NCBI RefSeq assembly: GCF_009769755.1
Contig: NZ_SDWJ01000001.1
Coordinates: 124,001-188,000, forward strand
Direction: 5' to 3'
Length of the DNA: 64,000 bases
Origin: Sphingorhabdus profundilacus
Lineage (GTDB): Bacteria; Pseudomonadota; Alphaproteobacteria; Sphingomonadales; Sphingomonadaceae
A program made the position numbers and the translations under genes. The notes below the pieces were generated by a model. The model saw only the letters and a program-made list of their open reading frames with translations, made no database searches and was not told the DNA's origin. Shown here one piece after another: positions 34,589 through 43,816 of this stretch. Within the stretch, counting starts at the first letter, position 1. Each line of letters opens with the position of its first letter.

Positions 34589-36162
34589 TGGAAGCCGATG
34601 TCCTCATCATTGGGTCCGGCGCGGCGGGTTTGACCGCGGCGTTGCAGCTGGCGCAGAAATACAAGGTTGTGGTGCTGGCTAAAGGCGCGCTGTCCGACGG
34701 CGCGACGGCCTGGGCGCAGGGCGGCATTGCGGCGGTGCTGGAACCCGGCGATACGTTCGAAAGTCATATCGAAGATACGATGATTGCAGGCGGAGGCTTG
34801 AATAATCGGGCCACCGTCGAATTTGTCGTCGAAAATGCACCCGAGGCCATCGAACGGCTGGCGAAACTGGGTGTGCCCTTCAACCTTGATGGCAATGACT
34901 GGCATTTGACGCGGGAGGGCGGGCACAGCCACCGGCGCATCGTCCATGTCGATGATGCCACCGGATGGGCCGTGCAGCAGGCATTGGAGGCGGCGGCAAA
35001 GGCGAACCCAAGTATCAAGTTGGTCCCCGATATGGTCGCCATCGACCTGATCATGGGCCGGCATCAGGAACGCTTTTCAACTTCCGGACGTATTCACGGC
35101 GTTTATGCGCTGAACCGCAAGACTGGCAAGGTCGAAACCTTTACCGCGCGCGCGACCATATTGGCGTGCGGCGGTGCGGGGCGGACCTATCTTTATTCCA
35201 CCGCCCCGCGCGGTGCGACCGGCGACGGGATTGCCATGGCGTGGCGGGCGGGATGCCGTATTTCCAACATGGAATTCATGCAATTCCACCCCACATGCCT
35301 CTATAATCTGGAGGTCAAGAATTTCCTGATTACCGAAGCTGTGCGCGGCGAGGGCGGGATATTGAAAAACCCGAAGACCGGGCATCGCTATATGCCCGAC
35401 TATGACGAGCGCGCCGAACTGGCCCCGCGCGATATCGTCGCCCGTGCCAATGACGCCGAGATCAAGCGCGATGGTCTGGACTTTGTGCATCTGGATATCA
35501 GCCATAAGCCTGCGGAATTTGTGAAAGAGCATTTTCCGAACATTTATGAAAAGCTGATCGGTCTTGGCATCGATATCACCAAGGAACCCATTCCGGTTGT
35601 CCCGGCGCAGCATTATACCTGTGGCGGCGTCTTGGTCGATCTCGACGGCCGGACCGATGCCCCGGGACTTTATGCGGCGGGTGAAGTGACTCAGTCGGGG
35701 CTGCACGGCGCAAACCGGTTGGCATCCAATTCGCTGCTGGAATGTTTCGTATTCGGAGATGCCTGCGCGCGGCATATCGACGCCCATTGGGATCGGTTGC
35801 CATTGCCACCGTCAATTCGGCCATGGGACGAAAGCCGGGTCACCGACAGTGATGAAGAGGTTGTGATTGCCCAGTGCTGGCGTGAAATTCGCCAGTTCAT
35901 GTGGAACTTCGTGGGAATCGTCCGCACGACAAAACGGCTGGAGCGCGCGCAGCATCGCATCGATCTGCTGCGCCGTGAAATCGAGGATTATTACAGCCAT
36001 TTCCGTGTTACACCGGACCTGATCGAACTGCGTAATCTGGTCGAGGTCGCCGACCTCATCATCCGGTCTGCTTTGTCCCGTCATGAAAGCCGCGGGTTGC
36101 ATTTCACCCTTGATTATCCGGCTTTGTCGAAACAGGCTATCGATACGATATTGGTACCTTGA
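34588..36162 (+). CDS. nadB: L-aspartate oxidase
   Basis: Flavoprotein that oxidises L-aspartate to iminoaspartate, the first step of de novo NAD synthesis. The 524-residue protein has the FAD site IIGSGAAGLTAAL at the N-terminus, AWAQGGIAAVL, EGGHSHRRIVH and GEVTQSGLHGANRLASNS, all diagnostic. The start ATG overlaps the ABC-ATPase stop (TGATG), so translation is coupled. nadA and nadC are not in the neighbourhood. Confidence 0.94.
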   Translation: MEADVLIIGSGAAGLTAALQLAQKYKVVVLAKGALSDGATAWAQGGIAAVLEPGDTFESHIEDTMIAGGGLNNRATVEFVVENAPEAIERLAKLGVPFNLDGNDWHLTREGGHSHRRIVHVDDATGWAVQQALEAAAKANPSIKLVPDMVAIDLIMGRHQERFSTSGRIHGVYALNRKTGKVETFTARATILACGGAGRTYLYSTAPRGATGDGIAMAWRAGCRISNMEFMQFHPTCLYNLEVKNFLITEAVRGEGGILKNPKTGHRYMPDYDERAELAPRDIVARANDAEIKRDGLDFVHLDISHKPAEFVKEHFPNIYEKLIGLGIDITKEPIPVVPAQHYTCGGVLVDLDGRTDAPGLYAAGEVTQSGLHGANRLASNSLLECFVFGDACARHIDAHWDRLPLPPSIRPWDESRVTDSDEEVVIAQCWREIRQFMWNFVGIVRTTKRLERAQHRIDLLRREIEDYYSHFRVTPDLIELRNLVEVADLIIRSALSRHESRGLHFTLDYPALSKQAIDTILVP

Positions 36163-36231
36163 GCCGATGAAAAGCATTTCTGGAGACCCCATAATCGGGC
36201 ATGAACAGCTCTCGATTTCAGGAGATATCCC

Positions 36232-37470
36232 ATGGCAGGTCGGAACAGCGTGATGACTTTGAACTTACGGCGGATTGTGACCGTTTCAGCTCTCGCATTG
36301 ATCGCAGCCGCTGTCCCGGCAAGCGCTGCAACTCCTGAAGAGACGGCGCGCGAGGTGCTTTCCAAAACGCCCGTGATTGACGGGCATAATGACACGCCGC
36401 ACCAGATTGCCGAGCTGTTTGATCGCGACTTTTCGAAATTCGACCTGAAGGGCCTGTCACCCGACATATTGGCCAAGACGCACACGGATATCCCTACCTT
36501 ACGCGCTGGTTTTCTGGGCGGGCAGTTTTGGTCCGTCTATGTCGACGCAGCATTGCCGAAGCATGAGGCGGTGACCCGCACCGTCGAACAGATCGACGTC
36601 GTGCGCCAGATGATCGCCCGCTACCCCGATGTCTTCGTCTATGCCGACACGGCGGCGACCGCAGAGGCGGCCATGAAGAAAGGAAAGATTGCTTCGCTCA
36701 TCGGGATGGAAGGCGGGCACTCCATTGGCAGTTCGCTGGAGATTTTGCGCCAGATGCATGCCCTTGGCGCGCGTTATATGACGATTACCCACAGCCTGAC
36801 GACCGATTGGGCGGACAGCGCCACGGACGCGCCTAAACATGACGGCCTGTCGCCTTTTGGCTTTGAAGTGATCGCCGAGATGAACCGTCTGGGGATGATT
36901 GTCGACCTCAGCCATGTGTCCGAGGCTACGATGCATGACGTGCTCGACAAAACACGTGCGCCTGTTCTGTTCACGCATAGCAATGCGCGTGCCGTAACAC
37001 CGCATCCGCGCAATGTGCCGGATTCGGTGCTGAAGCGTCTGCCGCAAAATGGCGGCGTGGTGATGGTGACCTTCGTCCCCGGCTTTACGTCGCCCGAACG
37101 CCGCCAATGGGAATATGACCGCTCGGCAGTCGCAGGCCGGGCCAAACTGGAGTTTACGGGAAATCCGGAAGGTGAAAAAGCCGCCGTCGCCACGTGGATT
37201 GCCGCACATCCCCAACCCAAGGCGACACTGGCGCAGGTCGCCGACCATATCGACCATATCCGCAAAGTGGCTGGTATCGACCATATCGGAATCGGTGGCG
37301 ATTTTGGCGGTGTGGACGAGCTACCCGTTGGTTTGGAAAATGTATCGACCTACCCGGCGCTTTTCGCCGAGTTGGTGCGGCGTGGATATTCCAAAACCGA
37401 TCTGGCGAAAATTGCCCAGGGCAATGCGTTGCGGGTAATGCGCGGTGTCGAGGCGGCGGCTGAAAAATAA
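36232..37470 (+). CDS. membrane dipeptidase (M19, renal dipeptidase family), exported
   Basis: A 412-residue zinc dipeptidase with a signal peptide ending near ASAA. Metal and substrate motifs include the HxD in VIDGHNDTPHQ, Glu in GMEGGHSIG, THSLTTDWAD, VDLSHVSE, THSNARAV and GIGGDFGG. AGGAG at 36218-36222 supports the ATG at 36232. Its TAA stop is directly followed by the left arm of GxxExxY element 2, so its own transcription terminator, if any, lies beyond or was displaced. Confidence 0.92.
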   Translation: MAGRNSVMTLNLRRIVTVSALALIAAAVPASAATPEETAREVLSKTPVIDGHNDTPHQIAELFDRDFSKFDLKGLSPDILAKTHTDIPTLRAGFLGGQFWSVYVDAALPKHEAVTRTVEQIDVVRQMIARYPDVFVYADTAATAEAAMKKGKIASLIGMEGGHSIGSSLEILRQMHALGARYMTITHSLTTDWADSATDAPKHDGLSPFGFEVIAEMNRLGMIVDLSHVSEATMHDVLDKTRAPVLFTHSNARAVTPHPRNVPDSVLKRLPQNGGVVMVTFVPGFTSPERRQWEYDRSAVAGRAKLEFTGNPEGEKAAVATWIAAHPQPKATLAQVADHIDHIRKVAGIDHIGIGGDFGGVDELPVGLENVSTYPALFAELVRRGYSKTDLAKIAQGNALRVMRGVEAAAEK

Positions 37471-37501
37471 TCTCACACGAAGACACTAAGGCACAAAGAA
37501 G
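37471..37501. repeat. left inverted arm of GxxExxY element 2
   Basis: The 31-bp arm reads TCTC, then octamers ACACGAAG, ACACTAAG and GCACAAAG, then AAG. It matches the reverse complement of 37909-37939 at 29 of 31 positions and begins at the base after the dipeptidase stop. Confidence 0.92.
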
Positions 37502-37504
37502 AGA

Positions 37505-37900
37505 TTAAGTCAGTTTTGACAGGTCGCCATTGGCGATCCGTCGCACTCCTTCTTTAAACGGTGCTCCACCGAAATTCATCTGAAGCCCAAGCGGCAAATC
37601 GAGCAATCTTAGATAGGTTAATACTTGTCGGCCATGAACGGGTGCTAATCGTTCACAAGACTTTAGTTCGATGAGCAGCTTTCCTTGGACCAGTATGTCC
37701 GCTCGAAATCCTTCGTCGAATACACGTCCATTGAAATGGATCGAAATGGGTTTTTGCCTTTCCACAGACAGCCCTCGCTCGGCGAGGCTGTCTGCCAAAA
37801 CCACTTCGTAAACGCTCTCTAATAATCCTGGCCCGAGGGCGTTATGAATTTTAAAACCGCAGTCAACAGCGACGGTTGCCAGTCTCTCTAACTCTTTCAA
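37505..37900 (-). CDS. GxxExxY-family PD-(D/E)XK-like protein (element 2)
   Basis: A 131-residue protein with GLLESVY at 25-31 and a PD-(D/E)XK-like core: Asp68, then LLIELKS with Glu78 and Lys80, the same ten-residue spacing as in element 1. It is divergent from that protein in sequence, so the two are not a recent duplication. The start appears to be TTG, with AAGAAG from the right arm serving as the ribosome-binding site seven bases upstream. It lies between two convergent genes (dipeptidase and amidohydrolase), so it needs its own promoter or read-through. Confidence 0.85.
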   Translation of the reverse strand: MKELERLATVAVDCGFKIHNALGPGLLESVYEVVLADSLAERGLSVERQKPISIHFNGRVFDEGFRADILVQGKLLIELKSCERLAPVHGRQVLTYLRLLDLPLGLQMNFGGAPFKEGVRRIANGDLSKLT

Positions 37901-37908
37901 ATTTGTAT

Positions 37909-37939
37909 CTTCTTTGTGCCTTTGTGTCTTTGTGTGAGA
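37909..37939. repeat. right inverted arm of GxxExxY element 2
   Basis: On the minus strand it reads TCTC, then ACACAAAG, ACACAAAG and GCACAAAG, then AAG. It ends 6 bp before the stop codon of the amidohydrolase gene. Confidence 0.92.
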
Positions 37940-37945
37940 CCAGAA

Positions 37946-39148
37946 TTACTCAAACCCATCCGTCAAAAACCGCTCCGCGATCGCTGCATGTAACGCCGCG
38001 CCGCGGGCCATGACGCTGTCATCGAGGACCATGCGGTTTGAATGGAGGCCGCAGCAGGAACGCCAGTCGTCGCCTTCGTGGCTGGCACCCAGGAAGAACA
38101 TCGCGCCGGGGACTTTTTCGAGGACATAGGCGAAATCTTCGGCGCCCATGATCGGCGTGTCGAGTGTGATCCAGCTTTCTTCGCCGAACATATCTTCAAC
38201 GACCGATTTTCCGAACTGGACCGCGCGCGCATCGCATAAGGTAACGGGAAATCCTGGCTCGATATGCACGTCGGCAGTGCAGCCATGGGCGGCCGCGATG
38301 TTCGGGGCGAGCCGGTGCAGATGTTCGGCCACCAGTGCCCGCTGACGGGGTGACAGAGTCCGGATCGTGCCCAGCATATGCGCGGTTTCGGGAATGATAT
38401 TGTTGGTCGTCCCCGCCGTGATCTTGGCAATGGTCACGACGGCTGGGTCGAACACAGACACGGTGCGGGTCACCATCGCCTGGATTGCGGACACTATTTC
38501 GCAGGCCACCGGGATTGGGTCGGTCGCATCATGCGGCATCGATGCATGGCCGCCTGCACCCTTGACCGTGATACTCAGCACGTCGGAGGAGGCCAGCAAA
38601 GCACCCGCTCTGCCCGTGAAAACACCGCGCGGTGCGTTCGGCATGATGTGCAGGGCAAAGGCCGCGTCGGGCAGCGGATCGATCAGGCCGTCGTCCAGCA
38701 TGAAGCGCGCGCCATGATGGCCTTCCTCGCCGGGCTGGAACATGAACTGTACGGTGCCCGCCAGTTCGTCACGTCGCGCACATAGCATCTTGGCGGCTCC
38801 CACCAGCATGGCGACATGGGTATCATGCCCGCAGGCGTGCATCGCCCCGTCGGTTGTCGAGCTATAATCCAGCCCGGTATCTTCATGAAGCGGAAGGGCG
38901 TCCATATCGCCCCGCAATAGAACCGTGCGGCCATTGGCTGGACCCTTCAACGTGGCGATCAAGCCCGTTGTTGACGGACCCTCGCGCAGTTCCAGCGGCA
39001 GACCCGCAAGCGCGGCCTTTATTTTTGCAAGGGTTTTAGGGTTTTGCAGGCCAAGTTCAGGCTCTGCATGAATAGCCCGTCGCAGTTCGACAAGATCGGG
39101 CAGTATGGCTTGGGCATCATCGTGCCAGCAGGTGTCGGTCAGGTTCAT
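37946..39148 (-). CDS. M20 family amidohydrolase (hippurate hydrolase-like)
   Basis: A 400-residue metal-dependent aminoacylase of the M20D group. The metal-binding Cys and His are in HACGHDTHVAM, with GEEGHHGARFM and MGAEDFAYVL further on. Members cleave N-acyl amino acids such as hippurate. The exact substrate is unknown. It is convergent with the dipeptidase across GxxExxY element 2. Confidence 0.9.
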   Translation of the reverse strand: MNLTDTCWHDDAQAILPDLVELRRAIHAEPELGLQNPKTLAKIKAALAGLPLELREGPSTTGLIATLKGPANGRTVLLRGDMDALPLHEDTGLDYSSTTDGAMHACGHDTHVAMLVGAAKMLCARRDELAGTVQFMFQPGEEGHHGARFMLDDGLIDPLPDAAFALHIMPNAPRGVFTGRAGALLASSDVLSITVKGAGGHASMPHDATDPIPVACEIVSAIQAMVTRTVSVFDPAVVTIAKITAGTTNNIIPETAHMLGTIRTLSPRQRALVAEHLHRLAPNIAAAHGCTADVHIEPGFPVTLCDARAVQFGKSVVEDMFGEESWITLDTPIMGAEDFAYVLEKVPGAMFFLGASHEGDDWRSCCGLHSNRMVLDDSVMARGAALHAAIAERFLTDGFE

Positions 39149-39191
39149 GGAAGCTGACTAACACCCGCTGGCGCTGATGAACAAGAGAGGA

Positions 39192-40688
39192 TTATTCCTC
39201 GATACGGACCGTTGCATATTGCGTGGTTCCGCCGCGTCGTTTGACACCCAGCAGGATCGCGCTACGACCCGCTGTCTTTGCAGTACGGATGGCGGCGGCG
39301 AGTGCGGCAGGAGATGTTACTGGCTGATAGGTTGCTGACACGATGACGTCACCGCGACGCAAACCTGCCTGAGCACCATTCCCTTGACCGGCAATGTCGA
39401 TCACAACGCCTTTGGTATCACTACCCATGCCCAACTGCCGTGCAATTTCAGCATCCAGCGGGATGACGCTCAGGCCAATGGAATCTCGGATGACCTTGGC
39501 GTCCGGGCCGTCGGTATCCTTGTCAAAATCCTTATTTTCTTCAGGATTGAAATTGCTTTGCGCCAGCTTTTCTTCAGGCGGGCGGGTGCCGACCATGGCG
39601 TTAAGGCGCATGGGTTTGCCTTCACGCAAGATGTCAAGCGGGATGCGGGTGCCCGGTTTGATGTTGGCGACAATGTAAGACAGCGTTGCTTCGGGCGATA
39701 CTTCACGGCCGTCGACTTTCAGGACGATGTCGCCTTCTTTCAAGCCAGCTTTCTCTCCGCCTTCGCCTGCAACAACGCGTGCTACGAATTCGCCGCGGTT
39801 CTTTTCCAGGCCAAGCGCATCGGCAAGATCTTCGCCCACGGGCGTAATACTGATGCCCAGATAGCCGCGTTCAGGCCGGACGCCCTTTTTCAGGGATTCA
39901 ATGACCGGCGTGGCTTCTTCGGCTGGAATAGCAAAGCCGACCCCGATATTCGCACCAATAGGGGAAATCAGACGGTTGTTGATCCCGACGACTTCACCCT
40001 TCAGATTGAAAAGCGGTCCGCCAGAGTTGCCGGGGTTGATTGCCGTATCGGTCTGGATAAACCGATCATAAGCCCCGCCTGCGCCAATGTTACGCTGCAA
40101 TGCAGAGATGATTCCGGCGGTGACGGTACTGCTAAGGCCGAGCGGGTTACCAATCGCAATTACCCAATCACCCACACGACTCTTTTTCGAATCGCCCATC
40201 GCCACAAATGGCAAATTACTGGCCTTGATCTTGAGCAACGCGATGTCCGATTGTGGATCGCGGCCTACGATGTCGGCGGTATATTCTTTTCCGTCAAATA
40301 AAGTGACAGTTACTTTGTCAACGGCATCGCCCGCAGGGCCCCCTGCGACGACATGGTTGTTCGTCACGATATACCCGTCGGCGGAGATCAAAAAGCCCGA
40401 GCCACCGCTCGCCTGTTCCTGGGTTACAGGACGCCGTTCGCCAGTAAAGGGGTTAAAGCTGGTTGCGACCTGCACCTTTTGCTTGGTCGAAATATTGACC
40501 ACCGCGGGCTGAAGCTGAGCGACTAAGTCCGCGAAACTGGCGGGCGCCCCTGCAGGCGCAAGATTGGCCTGGGCTGAAACTGGCAGGGCGGTTTGCGCCG
40601 TGACGGGCGATCCATTGACCAGCGCAAAAGCACTGCCGGTGAGCAAAAGAGCGGTGGTAGCTGCATAAGCGTAACGCACGAATTTCAT
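39192..40688 (-). CDS. Do-family periplasmic serine protease (DegP/DegQ)
   Basis: A 498-residue periplasmic protease-chaperone with an N-terminal signal peptide. The catalytic triad is visible as His112 in TNNHVVAGG, Asp148 in DPQSDIALLK and Ser222 in NPGNSGGPLF. Two PDZ domains follow (about 265-355 and 400-495). It lies downstream of hflKC on the same strand with a gap of 118 bp, a common arrangement for membrane protein quality control in alphaproteobacteria. Confidence 0.93.
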   Translation of the reverse strand: MKFVRYAYAATTALLLTGSAFALVNGSPVTAQTALPVSAQANLAPAGAPASFADLVAQLQPAVVNISTKQKVQVATSFNPFTGERRPVTQEQASGGSGFLISADGYIVTNNHVVAGGPAGDAVDKVTVTLFDGKEYTADIVGRDPQSDIALLKIKASNLPFVAMGDSKKSRVGDWVIAIGNPLGLSSTVTAGIISALQRNIGAGGAYDRFIQTDTAINPGNSGGPLFNLKGEVVGINNRLISPIGANIGVGFAIPAEEATPVIESLKKGVRPERGYLGISITPVGEDLADALGLEKNRGEFVARVVAGEGGEKAGLKEGDIVLKVDGREVSPEATLSYIVANIKPGTRIPLDILREGKPMRLNAMVGTRPPEEKLAQSNFNPEENKDFDKDTDGPDAKVIRDSIGLSVIPLDAEIARQLGMGSDTKGVVIDIAGQGNGAQAGLRRGDVIVSATYQPVTSPAALAAAIRTAKTAGRSAILLGVKRRGGTTQYATVRIEE

Positions 40689-40806
40689 TCCTCTCGTCTA
40701 TCTAACTAAGGCAATATGCCCGAAATCATGTTTCCGATGGCGTCACGAAGCTGAACGCCAATTGAATAGCCACCGGCCCAACCGGCAAATGTCCTTTGCC
40801 GTTCGA

Positions 40807-41637
40807 CTAACGACCATTGCGGAACTTTTCCAGATAGGCATTTTGCGGAGACAATATAACATTGGTTGAACCTTCGCCATTCTGGAAAGTCTGCCGGTAA
40901 CTTTGCATCGCGCGATAGAAATCGTAAAATTCAGGGTCCTTGCCATAGCTGATGGCATAGATGCGGGCGGCTTCTGCCTCTGCTTCGGCGCGGATGATCT
41001 GCGCTTCTTTCTGGCCTTCGGCATCGATGGCAATGGCTTCCTGGTTTCGGGCGGACCGCATCCTGTTATAGGCCGATTGCAATGTGGCAGCCGGTAAATC
41101 GGCGCGTTTGATTCGGACGTCGATAACTTCTGCGCCATATTTGCTCGCTTCGCGATTGAGCGCGGTCTGGATATTTTCCATGACTTCGCCGCGCTCTGCA
41201 CTCAGCAATGTCGCGAATGTGCGCTTGCCAAGTTCGTTCCGTAACGATGAACCCAATATGGTACGCAACTGGTCACGTAACCTGTCTTCGGTGCGTATGG
41301 TGCGATACATCCGGTCCGGTTTGGTAACCCGGAAACGGGCAAAGGCATCGACTTGCAGCCGGAGCTGGTCGGTGGACAGTACTTCCTGTTGCTCCATTTC
41401 AACGCTTAACACGCGCTTGTCGATCAATTGTATCTGTTCAACTAACGGTATCCGGAAAGTCAGCCCTGCCCGTGTTTCGCCAAATACCTCGCCTTTACGA
41501 TAAGGGTTCACAACCCGGTCAACCTTACCATAGCTGCTGATGATGGCTTGCTGGGTTTCGGGCACGATTGTGATCGACATGCTGAGCAGGATCAGCGCGG
41601 CCAGTGCGGCCAGACCCATATATAGCGGATTACGCAT
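40807..41637 (-). CDS. hflC: FtsH protease modulator HflC
   Basis: A 276-residue SPFH/prohibitin-domain membrane protein that forms a cage with HflK around the FtsH protease. One N-terminal transmembrane segment (about residues 7-25) and the band-7 domain with KRADLPAATLQSAYNRM are seen. Its start overlaps the hflK stop by one base, so the pair is translationally coupled. Confidence 0.94.
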   Translation of the reverse strand: MRNPLYMGLAALAALILLSMSITIVPETQQAIISSYGKVDRVVNPYRKGEVFGETRAGLTFRIPLVEQIQLIDKRVLSVEMEQQEVLSTDQLRLQVDAFARFRVTKPDRMYRTIRTEDRLRDQLRTILGSSLRNELGKRTFATLLSAERGEVMENIQTALNREASKYGAEVIDVRIKRADLPAATLQSAYNRMRSARNQEAIAIDAEGQKEAQIIRAEAEAEAARIYAISYGKDPEFYDFYRAMQSYRQTFQNGEGSTNVILSPQNAYLEKFRNGR

Positions 41638-42770
41638 TATTTCTTCCCCGTCACTGTAACGGTTTCATTTTTGGCGGCTGCCTTTTTCTGGAATTCGGGC
41701 AACGGCAAATAAGGGGTTACCCCGCCGGTTTCGACAATTGTCTTGTCGACCTTGCCCAAAATCTGTTCCATCGTTTCATAATAAAGCCGCCTTTTGGTGA
41801 CTTCGGGCGCTTCGCGATATTGAACATAGATTTTATCGAATTCGGTGGTTTCACCAATGGCCAGTTCGGTCACGCGGCTGGCATAAGCGCGGGCGTCATT
41901 CATATAGCTTTCACGCCGTTGCTGGGCCGCATTGACTTCGCGGAAGGCATCATTGACCTCCGCGGGCGGGTCGGATTGCCGGATCGAAATGCTCTGCACC
42001 AATACGCCAGAGCGATATTCGTCGAGCACCTGTTGCATGCGCCTGCGAACCTCCAATTCTATCGCGCCACGACCGGGGCCGATCGCCTGCGTCAGATCAT
42101 AATTGGCGACGGCGGCGCGCATCGCGCTTTCGGCCACTTCCTTGACGGTCGAATCCGCATTTTCAAGCTGGTACAGGTAAAGTTCGGGATCCTTGATCGA
42201 CCAGCGGACATCATAAGCCATGTCGATGATGCTCTGGTCTTTTGTCAGAACAAGATTTTCGCTGCTCGCCTTGGGGGAACCGACGGCAGTTGTCTGAATT
42301 TGTTTGGTGTCCACTTTCTCGATATTCTCTATCGGTGCAGGAAGGGTGAACTGGATGCCTGGCTGCACCGTGCGCGAATATTTGCCGAGGAATGTCACGA
42401 CGCCCTCTTGCTCGGGCCCGATACGGTGGAAACTGGTCCATACCAGCCACAATGCGATAAAGCCGATGGCAAAAATCGGCCACCAGCTTTTCCCGTCGCC
42501 GCGTGAAGGCAGGCCACTAAAGCCGCCGCCTTTGCCTCCGCTTGCGCGGCGCAGCAAATCTTCGAGAGAAGGGCCGCGCTGGCGACCCGTTTGTCCGCCG
42601 CGAATGGGCACCGGATCCCAAGGATTGGATGGCTCAGATTTTGAGCCGCCATCACTGGAACCATCGGACTTGCCGCCCTTTGCGGTATCACCCGAAGCTG
42701 GAGAATCCCAAGGACCCTTGCCATCTACTGCCAATATAATGCTGCCCTGCTGGTCGATTTTTTTGCTCAT
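41637..42770 (-). CDS. hflK: FtsH protease modulator HflK
   Basis: A 377-residue partner of HflC. The N-terminal 90 residues are Gly/Ser/Pro-rich and probably disordered (DGGSKSEPSNPWDPVP), then a transmembrane segment (IFAIGFIALWLVWTSF) and the band-7 domain (SIRQSDPPAEVNDAFREV). First gene of the hflKC pair, divergent from mrp across 71 bp. Confidence 0.94.
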   Translation of the reverse strand: MSKKIDQQGSIILAVDGKGPWDSPASGDTAKGGKSDGSSDGGSKSEPSNPWDPVPIRGGQTGRQRGPSLEDLLRRASGGKGGGFSGLPSRGDGKSWWPIFAIGFIALWLVWTSFHRIGPEQEGVVTFLGKYSRTVQPGIQFTLPAPIENIEKVDTKQIQTTAVGSPKASSENLVLTKDQSIIDMAYDVRWSIKDPELYLYQLENADSTVKEVAESAMRAAVANYDLTQAIGPGRGAIELEVRRRMQQVLDEYRSGVLVQSISIRQSDPPAEVNDAFREVNAAQQRRESYMNDARAYASRVTELAIGETTEFDKIYVQYREAPEVTKRRLYYETMEQILGKVDKTIVETGGVTPYLPLPEFQKKAAAKNETVTVTGKK

Positions 42771-42841
42771 ATTGTCTTTATAGGAACGGTTTTTCAGAAA
42801 AACAGTGTCAATCCCGCAATTCTGATTCTATTCGGCTTTGG

Positions 42842-43816
42842 ATGACCGATTTCGAAAGTTTTTCACGCCTTGTTTTCGCCATCGCCGGGCCGCGTGCAGC
42901 CGGGTTGAAAGTGGATGCAGGCGCCGTGTCTTTGATGCTTGATGTGTCTGAAATGACCACGGACGAGCGTGAACAGATTGAATCCAGGCTGCGCGATGAA
43001 TGCGAACAGGCCGGCGCGCAAAGCGTTCGAATCATGTTGACGGCAGAACGTGTCGCGCCGCGCCTCATCGCTGTGGCCAGTGGCAAGGGTGGGGTTGGAA
43101 AATCCACGCTTTCGACCAATTTGGCGGTTGCCATGGCGATGGCCGGACGTTCCGTCGGACTGGTCGATGCCGATATTTATGGCCCTTCGCAGCCGCGCCT
43201 GATGGGGGCAGAAGACAGCAAACCAGAAGCGGACGGGAAAAAGCTGATCCCGGTAAAGGGTGCTGGCGGGGTCCCATTTTTATCGATGGGCCAATTGGCA
43301 AAGCCGGGACAGGCTATTGCATGGCGTGGACCAATGGCGGGCAATGCATTGTCGCAATTGGTCGACGCTCACTGGGGCAAAGTGCGTGATATCATCGTCG
43401 ATATGCCGCCGGGTACGGGCGATATCCAATTGTCCATGATTCAAAAACATAAACCGATAGGCGCGGTCATCATTTCCACACCGCAGGACCTCGCCTTGAT
43501 GGACGCGACCCGGGCGATTGCATTTTTCGATACGGCCAAGGTTCCGATTATCGGATTGGTCGAAAATATGGCCGGATATCTATGTCCGCATTGTGGAGAG
43601 ATGAGCGACCCTTTTGGTTCCGGTGGCGCCGAAGCTGCGGCGGCCGAACTGGGCATATCATTTCTGGGTCGTATCCCGCTGGATATCGATATCAGATTGG
43701 CGAGTGATGCCGGCACGCCTCCGGCGCTGGGGGACAGTCCGATTGCACGTGCCTATGCCGAAATCGCACGGCAAGTGGGCCATTGGATCGACAATCCCAA
43801 GGCCCCTGCCGCATGA
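42842..43816 (+). CDS. Mrp/NBP35 family iron-sulfur carrier ATPase (ApbC)
   Basis: A 324-residue scaffold thought to deliver Fe-S clusters. It has an N-terminal MIP18-like region, the deviant Walker A GKGGVGKST near residue 82, DADIYGPSQPRLMG, and the cluster-binding CPHC in GYLCPHCGEM. Its stop overlaps the start of the molybdenum-enzyme gene (ATGA), which fits a role in maturing an iron-sulfur or molybdenum enzyme, though that link is inferred. Confidence 0.93.
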   Translation: MTDFESFSRLVFAIAGPRAAGLKVDAGAVSLMLDVSEMTTDEREQIESRLRDECEQAGAQSVRIMLTAERVAPRLIAVASGKGGVGKSTLSTNLAVAMAMAGRSVGLVDADIYGPSQPRLMGAEDSKPEADGKKLIPVKGAGGVPFLSMGQLAKPGQAIAWRGPMAGNALSQLVDAHWGKVRDIIVDMPPGTGDIQLSMIQKHKPIGAVIISTPQDLALMDATRAIAFFDTAKVPIIGLVENMAGYLCPHCGEMSDPFGSGGAEAAAAELGISFLGRIPLDIDIRLASDAGTPPALGDSPIARAYAEIARQVGHWIDNPKAPAA

